A DNA stretch of 23,545 bases from Hofstenia miamia (Eukaryota > Xenacoelomorpha > Acoela > Hofsteniidae), in contig CABFPE010000165.1 in the NCBI GenBank assembly GCA_900660155.1, positions 1,091,745 through 1,115,289 on the forward strand, read 5' to 3'. Position 1 is the stretch's first letter, and each line of letters starts with the position of its first letter. The notes beneath the pieces were generated by a model. The model did no database searches. It was not told where the DNA came from and saw nothing but the letters and a program-made list of their open reading frames with translations. Position numbers and translations under genes: made by a program. Below, one piece after another: positions 9,019 to 18,612 of the stretch.

Positions 9019-10275
9019 AATTATAAGAAATCTAAAAAATTCCCAGTTTTCGATGGTTGTGAACAAAGTTGACTTTTGCATGTACACATAATGTCGATTT
9101 ATTAAAAAATATAATTTTGTTTTTGCCGGAAAATTATTATATAAAATAAGATTTTTCCAATAAAAAATTAGGATCTCTCTGAACCAGTGCTCTAAGAGCT
9201 CTTAGTTTTTAAAATGTGTACTTAATTTCATTTTTTCTGATAAGACTTAATGAATCCTGCTAACCACATATTATACATTTGTGTTTACTTAATATATCCC
9301 TCCCATCGAAATTTTTATCAAACTTCGGTATATCAAGTCAGAAAAATCAATTAAATATATCTTAGGCAAATAATTCCTTAAATAGAGCTAATGGGATTCT
9401 AGAAACCCACGTTTCCAATCGATGCAGGTTTATTTACAATTTTTTTTTGGAAAGATACTAGTAATTTTCCAGCTTTGAAACTATCCGAGTTCGATTGTTT
9501 GTTTGTTCCTGTCAACGGTTTATATTAACACATAGGCAGGGTTTGTGTAGTAGTTGGATATTCAAACTTGCTTAATCGGCTCAGTATAACTTAAAATATA
9601 TTTCATGATATTATAATTCCATTTTAATGTTACCTTTGAATATTCACTATTTCATGGTTGTTTTCAAAGAGCTAGATCGCCTTTCATTGAAGCAGAGTTT
9701 TTGTAAATTGCTTTATAAGACTTTGATTGTAGGCATTGTTTAGTAGATGCAACAAATGCACTAGTTTCCACAATTATGTATGCCAAAAATTCTAACTTCG
9801 TGCAATACCTGCTAGCATTGTTACAAACTTTCGACAAATTACGTCATAGCTATAAATATGAAACCAGAGTTATACGTTTAAATGGTTAATAAACAACTTA
9901 AATTATATTCAACAAAAAAATCTAATCTAAAAATGTAATTAATGCCTAAACGAAATATGCCTGCTTAAATAAAGTTAAATCAAGAAAAAATTTTTTGAAA
10001 AGTTTCTTAAAATATAATATAACAGCGGTAGTGATGCTCCAAAGATGTAAATTCATATATTTTTTAAAAAATTTGATTAAAATGTAAATATAATGCAATA
10101 AGACCTGGACGATTTGTAATGGGGAATTGTACAAACCTAAGAAGTGTTTATTTTATGTTATTTGACAATTAAAACAATTGAATCTTTACAAACTAAAGCT
10201 TTCAATTTCTTTTTACTAATATAGTCTTTTTGCTAGCTTAATAAATATTAAATAAAAAATAGATTTACTTTGATT

Positions 10276-10278
<3 letters not shown>
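9019..10278. other. AT-rich stretch, no gene seen
   Basis: No ORF here carries a recognisable motif, and no repeat stands out. Confidence 0.45.
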
Positions 10279-10308
<30 letters not shown>

Positions 10309-10485
10309 NNNNNNNNNNNNNNNNNNNNNNNNNNNNNNNNNNNNNNNNNNNNNNNNNNNNNNNNNNNNNNNNNNNNNNNNNNNNNNNNNNNNNNNNNNNN
10401 NNNNNNNNNNNNNNNNNNNNNNNNNNNNNNNNNNNNNNNNNNNNNNNNNNNNNNNNNNNNNNNNNNNNNNNNNNNNNNNNTTTTT

Positions 10486-10519
<34 letters not shown>
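10279..10519. repeat. TA microsatellite containing an assembly gap
   Basis: TA runs at 10279-10308 and 10489-10519 bracket 172 N positions (10309-10480). The gap is therefore probably unresolved TA array or sequence inside it. The N count may be a scaffolding estimate and not a true length. ORFs called across it are meaningless. Confidence 0.9.
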
Positions 10520-10522
<3 letters not shown>

Positions 10523-11986
10523 AAAAAATAAGAACGCTTTGGATTCTGCATTTAAAAAGCTTAAAAATTTTTTTATTGGTTTTAAAAAACACATTGCCTA
10601 GAAAAAGATGAGCTTGGTATTTTATATGAGCTTGAAGTTGCAGTTTACTTTCTTAATAAATTCCTATTTCCGATGATTTTCTCTTAGTTATTTAATAATA
10701 TTTATAGGTTAAGGTGCAATGTATAAGCTTATAAAGTTTACATAACATAGAAAAGGCGTTTAAAGAACATTTTAGGCTCACGTAAGTCTAAGCTTAATTT
10801 TGCATTTTGTTGATATATTCTAGTCGTCTGTGGTGTAGTATAATAGTTTATTTAATACGTTATCTAGTGACAATCAAGCCGTAGACAACGAGCTTAGCTT
10901 AAATTTCTTTCCATATATATATTTGAAGAAATCTGCAGAACCCAAATGTGTCAAAGCTATTTTAACTACGCTTGGGTGAGAACGACATTTAAGGTTTTTT
11001 TGTTTGATTCATTACTCATTCAGTAAAAACATTCGCAGGTAGCTATACTTCCAATTATGTTGATAATCTCATTGAATTCGCTATTTTAGAAATTTTGTTT
11101 CTATTTCAAAATGTTTGCATTTGAAACATCAGATGTAAATTTATTTTAAAAAAGTAATCGATGTTCAAGAGATATTGCGAATGCAAGTTAACGATTTGGT
11201 TTACAGTGATGTTAAAGTAAAACGCCATTTGTTAACGGTGTTGTTTATCATTGCATTTCCACTCGTTAACGTATTTAATTTGGAGAACTTCCTTAAGGTT
11301 TTAGTAGTGACACGTAAATTGTTGTTTGATACATGTATGCAATATGGATTTAAGCTAATTGACAAGATCGTTTGCATTATTGTCAAATATTTGTGTTTTC
11401 TACATTGATTTCACAATACACATATACATTGCTGATTTTAAAATAACATCAATTTGGCGATACCTTACTATGCGACTGATTCTGTTTACTACCGTAGGAC
11501 AACTCTGAAATGTTGTGATACAAAATCCTATTGTTGTTATCAAATAGAAAACAAACTGCTCTCAAATACATATTATTGTAATTTTAATGAGACAATTACA
11601 TTTGATGTAAAGCGAACCAGAAAAAAAACTTTGTAGCGTTCATTGCAGCATATGGTGAAATTTTTAACTAATCGTAGATGACCTAAAATGGATAATTCTC
11701 TCCTTTGGTTACCTCTAAGCCAACTTATTTCATTAAATACTAGCCTTGTGAGTGAGGTCTTTTACTTTTTTCTTATTGTATAACATAAACACAAGTATTA
11801 ATAAGTATTATTATTTCGGGGAACGATTTTCGTTATAGGCTAAAATTTGGCAAAAGAATTGAAAATTGTTGAACTTGCGTCCTTAAGATCGGGCACACCC
11901 CGAGTTTCAAACATTTTCTAACAGGATTTACACTTTCACATTTAGATGACTCCTATACCACAAATTTTACATGTTGTCATTTGCAG
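10520..11986. other. AT-rich stretch upstream of the exon; possible intron
   Basis: If the exon at 11987 is real, this sequence would be intron, at least in its last part. Two plus-strand ORFs (11175-11408, hydrophobic; 11454-11636, rich in Tyr and Cys) were considered as further exons. Neither has a convincing splice acceptor in place or a recognisable domain. Confidence 0.4.
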
Positions 11987-12310
11987 TTCCACCAATATGT
12001 ACACTATGGCTGGCAAAGAGGCTTAAACCATCTGGAGTACATTCAAAAAATGTTAATCTGTCCTTCTGGAAAGGCAACTCATTTGAAATGCATGTATAGA
12101 GGTGGTCATAAGACAGTATTCGAGATTGGCTATGGAATACCAGCTGATCCCGTAAAGCAATGTTCAAATCCTCTCTACGATAAATTTAGCTATGATCTTG
12201 CTGGACATATTATAAAGGATCTACCCACTGGTGAAGAATTCGTGAAGTTATTAAATCTTACTTGTACGAAGCCTTCTAACATCGCATTAACTAAATTGCA
12301 TAGTTTTTAA
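11987..12310 (+). CDS. Probable 3'-terminal exon of an unrecognised protein
   Basis: The exon would encode 107 residues after a 3' splice site, gttgtcatttgcag, ending at 11986, with the exon starting in the ORF's own frame at TTC. The composition differs from the chance ORFs around it: varied residues, few low-complexity runs, and higher GC than the flanks. It starts FHQYVHYGWQRGLNHLEY and contains four cysteines (contexts LICPS, LKCMY, KQCSN, LTCTK), the phrase FEIGYGIPADPV and one N-glycosylation sequon (NLT, near the end). Paired cysteines with a sequon suggest a secreted or membrane protein facing outside; that is inference. No transmembrane segment is seen in the exon. No upstream exon was identified, and I do not recognise the family. 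A fragment of a transposon gene cannot be excluded. Confidence 0.5.
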   Translation, partial: FHQYVHYGWQRGLNHLEYIQKMLICPSGKATHLKCMYRGGHKTVFEIGYGIPADPVKQCSNPLYDKFSYDLAGHIIKDLPTGEEFVKLLNLTCTKPSNIALTKLHSF

Positions 12311-12915
12311 GACTAAAATATTATGGTTAATCTTTATTGAACTATGCTGGAATTTTATATAGTTAGCTGTTTATATATATATATATATATATGCAGCATT
12401 TTTTGCTATTTTAAAAGTATTTCTCCTGATTCATTTGAAAATTTTCTATTTGCAAAGCATAAGCCATTTAAAAAAAGTATCTCTAGAAAAACCTGGTTTC
12501 TTTATATCTAGCTGTAAATAATGTGTATATAAAATAATTATTTACATTCATTAATGCGAAATATATATAGGCTTGTCCATTAATAGATATCATTTTCTTC
12601 AACATTCTAAATGTACGTACTATATACCTAGATTTTCATTTATAAATTTCCATTAAAAATAACTTACTCAAGAAGCTATATTAGCTATTGTCAAATATTA
12701 TTAATACCTTAATGGTCGTATTCCGCAAAACAAACGTGATATTTGATTGTTTATGCCTGAAAAAACAAATATATGGCAGAATGCATACCAATTACACGAA
12801 ATAAATTTAAATCATTTCAACTATGTTCAATACTAATATCTACATGCACATGTATATAATTGAAATATAGCTATAATATTCAATAACTATTCAATAAAGA
12901 ATTTCTTTCTAATGC
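12311..12915 (+). other. Possible 3' untranslated region
   Basis: This AT-rich sequence follows the stop codon of the exon. AATAAA occurs at 12800-12805 and at 12893-12898; either could serve as a polyadenylation signal. In DNA this AT-rich the hexamer is frequent by chance. A TA run lies at 12372-12392. Confidence 0.3.
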
Positions 12916-13842
12916 TATTACCTCAAATTTTCAATACCTTATTTTCATTTCCTGACTCGTTTCAATTCTCTATTTATAATTTTATATTTTTACAAAATTT
13001 GCATATAATTTGGCATTAATGACAAGGTTTCAATAATTCTCATAATGTTTTTATAAATTCTTTCAAGAAATCCTCCTCTGTACACGGTTGAAATATCCAT
13101 ACAGCATTGTTTTCGACATCAAAGATATTGATATCAAATCAATGGCGAAGTATCTAATAATTAATAAATCTATTAATATATTTGGAAATCAAATGAATAG
13201 ACTCTTAGAAATTGGTGCTTGAAAACATTAACATTGATAATATATTGTTCGGTTGTAACTTCAGTAAATTAATAAATAGGTAAATTATTATCTGAAAAAT
13301 ATTTTACTAAGCGTTTAGTAGTGAATAGAAGAAATATCGGAGTGAAATAGTTAATGTAGTTGTTATAATATTAAATTAATCCCATGCTATCTAATTATCA
13401 GGGCACATTAATGTCATGAGATTAAAATGTTTTTTTCTGTCGAAAACAGATTTGCAAGATTTAATTAGATATGAAAAACGTGAATTTGCAAATACTTAGT
13501 ATGGTTGTAAGGTCAAAAGTCTAAGTTATTTTGTTACATCAAAATTTCAATATCCGATCAGCATATTTTTATAATGAAATATTTCATTTGTCAAATTCCA
13601 TATCTTTGTGAAAAAGTTTATCAAATATATATTTTAACAAAGTTTTTGCAATTCCGAAAACGTTTAGGAAATGATCATATATTATTTATATGAATACAAT
13701 ACTTTATGACACGTTTTAAGCAATGCATACTCCACCTCAAGTTTTTTAATTTGATAATTAGGTAAAAATAGGGTCAACATTTCTCGGCTATTAATCAGTT
13801 TTTGTGATTCAAAATACTAAGTTTTATATGAAACATTATGGT
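12916..13842. other. AT-rich stretch, no gene seen
   Basis: I see no ORF, repeat or RNA gene that can be supported. Confidence 0.45.
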
Positions 13843-13850
13843 CCTACTAG
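13843..13850 (+). repeat. Candidate target-site duplication, left
   Basis: The sequence cctactag is exactly repeated at 15100-15107. Eight base pairs is the usual hAT target-site length. The match extends to ggYcctactag with one difference. Confidence 0.45.
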
Positions 13851-13952
13851 TGTGGTAGCATCAGAATTTTCAAAGGGGCAGAATTTTTTTGTATGTCTGT
13901 GGTAGTAGGAACATAGTATCGTTGTATACGTTACTCAATTTTCCATTCAAAT

Positions 13953-13977
13953 AAGACGACCTTTAATAGGTCGTCTT
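13953..13977. repeat. Perfect 10-bp-stem hairpin
   Basis: aagacgacct and aggtcgtctt flank the loop ttaat. The stem has no mismatch. It lies close to the 3' end of the hAT element and may be one of its subterminal repeats. Confidence 0.75.
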
Positions 13978-14410
13978 GCATTCAAGATTATTAAGGAAAG
14001 TAGATGCATATAATTCCAGTACAGAAGCAATACATGAAAATTATCAAATTTCAAAATAATTAGTTTTGCTAAAAAATAAACTAAAACATTATGTGCATAA
14101 AAAGCTTCAAGCAGATCTATTGAATCCTAATATTAGTAAAACTAATTACATAATTCCCCCACACTCTAAATGATAATCAAATCTTCATATTTCAATTGGA
14201 TCAGAAGAAATTAGGCAAACTCTTTAGCCTGAATAACTAGGAATTTAAGTAAAACCTATAATTCAAACAACTAAATACTACAAACATAAGTAGCAAACAA
14301 CATGCGTACATGTACACTGTCTTGTTTTCAATTTCAAAAAACGTATATAAACACATGCAATGCTATTTCTAGCTGTGAAATTGTAAACGAAGGAAAAAAT
14401 ATTTTCAATT

Positions 14411-14712
14411 TCAAAACAATGCAATTCTACTTGCGTTTTTAGCAAATTCATGTAAAATGTCTTTACTGGTGATTGTGCCCAATAATCTTTTATCAATGTT
14501 AGCTGAGGCAAAGTTGCTGTGTCGGGTTTGACTCATTGTGTTTTGTACCCAGGTTTTAGTTCGTTTTAATGCAGAAAACGATCTTTCAGCTTCCGCACTG
14601 CTGACGAAAATAACAAGATATTGCTTCAATAGTATCTGAAATGGGGGAATATAGTTCTCATTTTAGGATCATTCCTAAATTCAGCTATTAATTTCTGAAC
14701 ACTTGGAACTCA
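14411..14712 (-). pseudogene. hAT transposase C-terminal dimerization domain, broken
   Basis: The clearest frame (14629 down to the stop at 14411) reads VSSAEAERSFSALKRTKTW and then NTMSQTRHSNFASANIDK. This is the conserved C-terminal block of hAT transposases, which mediates dimer formation and folds onto the RNase H-like catalytic core. Upstream the reading continues in another frame (PSVQKLIAEFRNDPKMRTIF, PHFRYY, stop), so a frameshift lies near 14630. The catalytic D-D-E region and the zinc finger are missing. The shorter ORF at 14278-14511 is a shadow. Confidence 0.88.
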
Positions 14713-15099
14713 TGAGACATTGGTTTGATAAGTGAAGTTTGAAGCACCATTAGTTCGCTCTTCAACTTTTCAAAAGCAGTTGATTCACATCCTAGCCATG
14801 CCTTACACAGAATCATTCCTGATGCATTGCCCTATACCGGGAAATTTCATGTACGCCGGCATGCTAGTCAGCTTATTCCCTTCTATACAAGCTATTTTAA
14901 TAACTAATGGCTGTATATTTTCATTTGTTTTAAAACTATACCGATTTCTTTCTTTCTAAAAAAGCCCATTGTAGATGTACATTTACACATTACACTAGCA
15001 ACTACTGAAATGATGTTGGTTAGACACAGAAAAAAACACTAATGCAAGAAATTTGGTATGAGCATTGCCCCCATGGCCCCCTATTCTATGCCCCTGGGC

Positions 15100-15107
15100 C
15101 CTACTAG
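15100..15107 (+). repeat. Candidate target-site duplication, right
   Basis: This cctactag matches 13843-13850 exactly. Confidence 0.45.
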
Positions 15108-15255
15108 CAAATGCAATGCATATTAAGAAATTGAATCGCTAAATATTTGACGGTATATGACGTCATCCCTTAACATCGCTCAGCATTGCAATTCCATTTT
15201 TTTAACTGTAATTTGTATATTTTTTATTGTAGCCGTAGATATATTCTACAGTTCT

Positions 15256-15580
15256 AAAATGTCATTTTTTGTGTAGCTAGATAGAAGTCTTAGCTTCAAC
15301 ATGGATAAAAATTTTTGCTCTAGCTATTATTCTAGTGGTGTCATTTAGTCAAAATATTTCTATACTTTTTGAAGGGGAAATGCCAGTTTTTCGAATTTTC
15401 GGCTTAATTCTGCTGTTGGAAATTTTAAATGTAAAAATGTCATTTATTGGGAAGATAGACACATATCTTAGCTTCAAAATCAATAATAAAATTTTGCACT
15501 TGCTATTATTCTAATGGTGTCAAAAAGCCAAAATATTACTTCTATATATGTTTTCTAAAGAAAATGTCGGTTTTTCGAAT
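15256..15580 (+). repeat. Two diverged tandem copies, 178-bp period
   Basis: Copy A (15256-15395) and copy B (15434-15580) share, in order: aaaatgtcatt, cttagcttcaa, tgctattattcta followed by ggtgtca, caaaatatt, and gtttttcgaat. They differ at many single bases and small gaps, so the duplication is old. The next 178 bp do not continue the pattern. No protein is encoded. Confidence 0.75.
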
Positions 15581-16435
15581 ACTAGATTTAAATTCATTGC
15601 CAAATTTTAAACATCTTGAATTGTTGTTCGTTTGTATTTTACCTTCAAATAAATCAAATATAAAGTAAATCTGATTCTACAAATGATTGTGGCCACAATG
15701 TTTTGCATTGAACATTTGAATCATGTATATAATTCAGTATGAATTCATTAGAATATAGGGAACGTGCTTCTGAAAGTAGTAATATAATATAATTTAATAA
15801 ATTTTTTTAGTCTGAATTATTATCTTGAATCGTGCAGATATGTATATATTTCAGCTGTAATTAATATTTTTATCGTAACAAATTGTACAGGAAACTACCT
15901 TTATTGCTTGTTAATTTACTATCTTGAAACTTTGATTGATTTCAGTTATTTCAAGCTAATATATAATTTAATTTTAATTCTAATTTCATTTCTTGAAAGT
16001 ACTAACAAAGTTTTTTATTGCTAAGAATCACTGTTGCTATTAATTACATTTATTTGGAGTGATATTAATTCCAATATTTCCAATAAAACATTGCGTTTTT
16101 AGTAAAGAAATACAGAGTTACACATATTTGTGCATTTAATTAAATGCCAAAAATAAATGAAATGCGAACTTAAGTGCGAGCCAAAATTTTACCTAATCTA
16201 GCAAAACAGAATATTAATTTCCTTTAATCGGAGTAATATTAATTCCAATATTCTATTATTCATTCCACAATTTTAGCTAATCTATTTTCTTAAATTTTAG
16301 TAATCACTAATTTTTTAACTAAACTTATGCAGGTCAACTTCCGGCCAGCACAATAATTACTCATACAAGCAGAGCATCTGTGTGAAATGTTTTCCAAGCT
16401 CTCAATATAAAATATAATAAATTTTGTATTACTAT
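15581..16435. other. AT-rich stretch with short repeats
   Basis: ggagtRatattaattccaat occurs at 16056-16075 and 16230-16249. ccaMaattttaSctaatcta occurs near 16181 and 16265. gcatttaattaaatgc (16132-16147) is a perfect 16-bp palindrome. No gene is recognised; part may belong to the LINE fragment that follows. Confidence 0.5.
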
Positions 16436-17187
16436 TATTAAGCCAACTGTAGAGCCAAAAGTACGAAATCCATGTTGATTAGGATCTAAGTGTTAATAAT
16501 AAGCCATATTAAGATGAAACGTCACAATAATATGTTCATGAATTCTTGCCAGAATGGGTGTAATTGACACATGACGGAGATTATTTATTTGTGGTGTAGG
16601 CGTTTTCGGTATGGGAACGACATTTCCACACTTCCAGATTTGCGGAACTTTCCCTTGTTGTAAGCTCAAATTAAATAAATATTGAACTGGCTCTGCAAGT
16701 ATATGTGCATTATTTTTATTATAGAGAAGGGATACCATCACATCCACAAGCTGATTTTCTTAGATGGCTAAGTGCATGGTAGACCTGGTGTAGGGTAAAA
16801 TCATTTGCAGTAAACATAGTTGGGCGATTGTAGAGAAAAATTTCATCAGTTGTAGAAATCTCACAAAACAACTTATTTATAAAATCAGGGTTGAAGTCCT
16901 TGGGTAGAACGTCTTGCCTACACTGGCCTTTGTAATAATTCATTTCAGCCAACCATTTATTTGTTCCCTTCTTTATTGAATTACTTCTAACATTTTCCAT
17001 GAGTACTTTCTTTATCTGATGTTCTAGCTCATGGGACTTACTTGATTGCTTCCATCGTTGGTATTTACGTTTTTACTGAGGAGATGTTTTAGGAGTGGCG
17101 TCATGTAAGTGGAATCATTTTTTTCATTTTCGCTCTTTTGATGAGACAGGCTGTGTTCAAACATTCTAATACCAAATGATTAAAACG
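16436..17187 (-). pseudogene. CR1/Jockey-like LINE reverse transcriptase fragment, broken
   Basis: Reading on the minus strand from about 17187, one frame gives YMTPLLKHLLSKN and stops at 17024-17026. A second frame takes over with KYQRWKQSSKSHELEHQIKK and runs to KSACGCDGIPSL (stop near 16719). A third continues with FNLSLQQGKVPQIWKCGNVV and PIPK, then NNLRHVSITPILARI, a TAA at 16493-16495, and DPNQHGFRTFGSTVGL. These are the linker and RT blocks 0-3 of non-LTR elements in correct order: PDGIP, SL-G-VP-WK, PI-K, NLR-SIT, QHGFR-ST. Both the endonuclease and the catalytic FADD region are missing. The two frameshifts and the stop show age. It is a different family from the LINE at 18197-20029. 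Confidence 0.8.
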
Positions 17188-18183
17188 AAAATAAAAAAAA
17201 TTGCTAAATTTGTTTTGTAATATTTGTTTATAAAAAATATATGTGTATAGTATTCATTGTATATATCAACACACTAAAAAGCAATGCAACTTCCAATGAG
17301 TGTATGCTGCAACTAGTTTAAAAATAGCCCTTGGGTTTTGATGGACATGGAACAGAAAACAGCTGTCTTATGAAAACCCTGCAAAAAGCAAGATACTGTA
17401 AGAAAATCAGGAAAATATAATGCTACTAGTTAAGCAATATTTATGAAATCAATATAAAATTTACCAAATATAAATGTAATTGTTCCATTGATCTTTAAAT
17501 ATTTTCTTGTTTTGGAAACATATAAATTTTTTGGAAAATCATGTTAGCAAAATACATATTTTAGCATTTACAAATTATCAGATATCCCTGTGATCTACAG
17601 ACTATAAACTGCTAAAGTCTACACCATATTATCCTCAATTGCATTATTGCTATCAGCTCATTAAAGCCTTTATTTAGGGTACTAAAACCAGACAAATTCT
17701 GTTTATTTTTCCTTCGATACACATGATAATGAATATATTTTAGTTGAAGACCTTGAGTCATTTGCGCCCTAAGAAGAATGTATTATACTCTGAAGGCCTT
17801 ATAAATGATAAATATTTGCCAGTTTCGAGGCTAATATATGTAAACTCAATTTCAAAACAGCTGTGGCATATGACTTAAATTAGTATACCTAGGGTTTCCT
17901 TATACTAAGATAGAGCTCTGGTATGCTGTAGAATTTTTGTCCGTTTTATAAAAATTAGGGAAATCTATTCAGTCCGTAAAATAACTCATTATTTTTTATG
18001 GAGAGAATAGCAAGTGTTTACTAAATGCATATACCATAAAATTGAATGCATTGTAAGACTAAAAATATACTTTTTCGAAAAATTATTTAGGAATGACAAA
18101 TTGATGAACATTTTCCAATATCTACATAATTCAAAATTTAGACACATATCCGTTTGAAGATTAACAGAAAAACACACAGTGCA
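17188..18183. other. AT-rich stretch, no gene seen
   Basis: There is a minus-strand ORF at 17989-18213, rich in Phe, Leu and Cys. It runs across the LINE insertion boundary and shows no known motif, so it looks like chance. Confidence 0.45.
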
Positions 18184-18196
18184 GAATGCCTTTACT
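18184..18196 (+). repeat. 13-bp target-site duplication, left
   Basis: gaatgcctttact is exactly repeated at 20030-20042. It directly adjoins the T-run that is the element's A tail on the other strand. Confidence 0.88.
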
Positions 18197-18612
18197 TTTT
18201 TTTCACGCACCATTCTATTATTAAATATTAATGTAAGGGTAATAAACTGTATTAAAAAAACGAAAATAAAGCAAAACAGACAAAACCAGCAGTTGACAGC
18301 GATAAGGCGCCTAAATATAAGTAAATATTAAGGACAAAACAAGACGAAAACACGCATGAAGGTTTAACAAAGATGTGAAAAACAACTAACACAAAATGGA
18401 TGACAAACTAAACAAGGAATACAAAACACAACAAAAACAAAGAACTAAACCAAAGTAATAAATTAATAGACAACCATGCACACAGACTTACCGAGGCGTT
18501 AAAAGGAACAAACGAAGAATCTAAAAAACTTTACGGGTAAACCTAAAATAATATATACATAATTAAAAAGGTAGCAGTCACATCAATAATGATGGCTGGT
18601 CTTTGGGCAGAA

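Larger units (their letters stand above)
13851..15099 (-). mobile_element. Internally deleted hAT element
   Basis: The element encloses a hAT transposase C-terminus on the minus strand. Read on the minus strand, its 5' end contains CAGGGGCATAGAATAGGGGG (from 15096) and then CCATGGGGGCAATG, typical of hAT elements related to vertebrate ZMYM-type genes. At the other side, tgtggtagcatcagaat (13851) and aaaggggcagaattttt (about 13876) both resemble the inverse of that end, so the exact 3' limit is uncertain. The limits given follow the 8-bp repeat cctactag, which leaves three bases before CAGGGG. At about 1.25 kb it is far shorter than a full hAT element. The 14713-15060 part has no clear coding sequence. 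Confidence 0.6.

Noticed and set aside
10216..10594. ORFs spanning the N run
   Set aside because: They exist only because unknown bases are translated as X between TA repeats.
11175..11408. Hydrophobic ORF, possible membrane exon
   Set aside because: The composition is what AT-rich DNA yields by chance, and an ORF lies opposite it on the minus strand.
11454..11636. Tyr/Cys-rich ORF before the candidate exon
   Set aside because: No AG acceptor close upstream of its start and no family resemblance.
14732..14959. Plus-strand ORF of 75 codons inside the hAT element
   Set aside because: It lies opposite the element's coding strand and has no recognisable motif.
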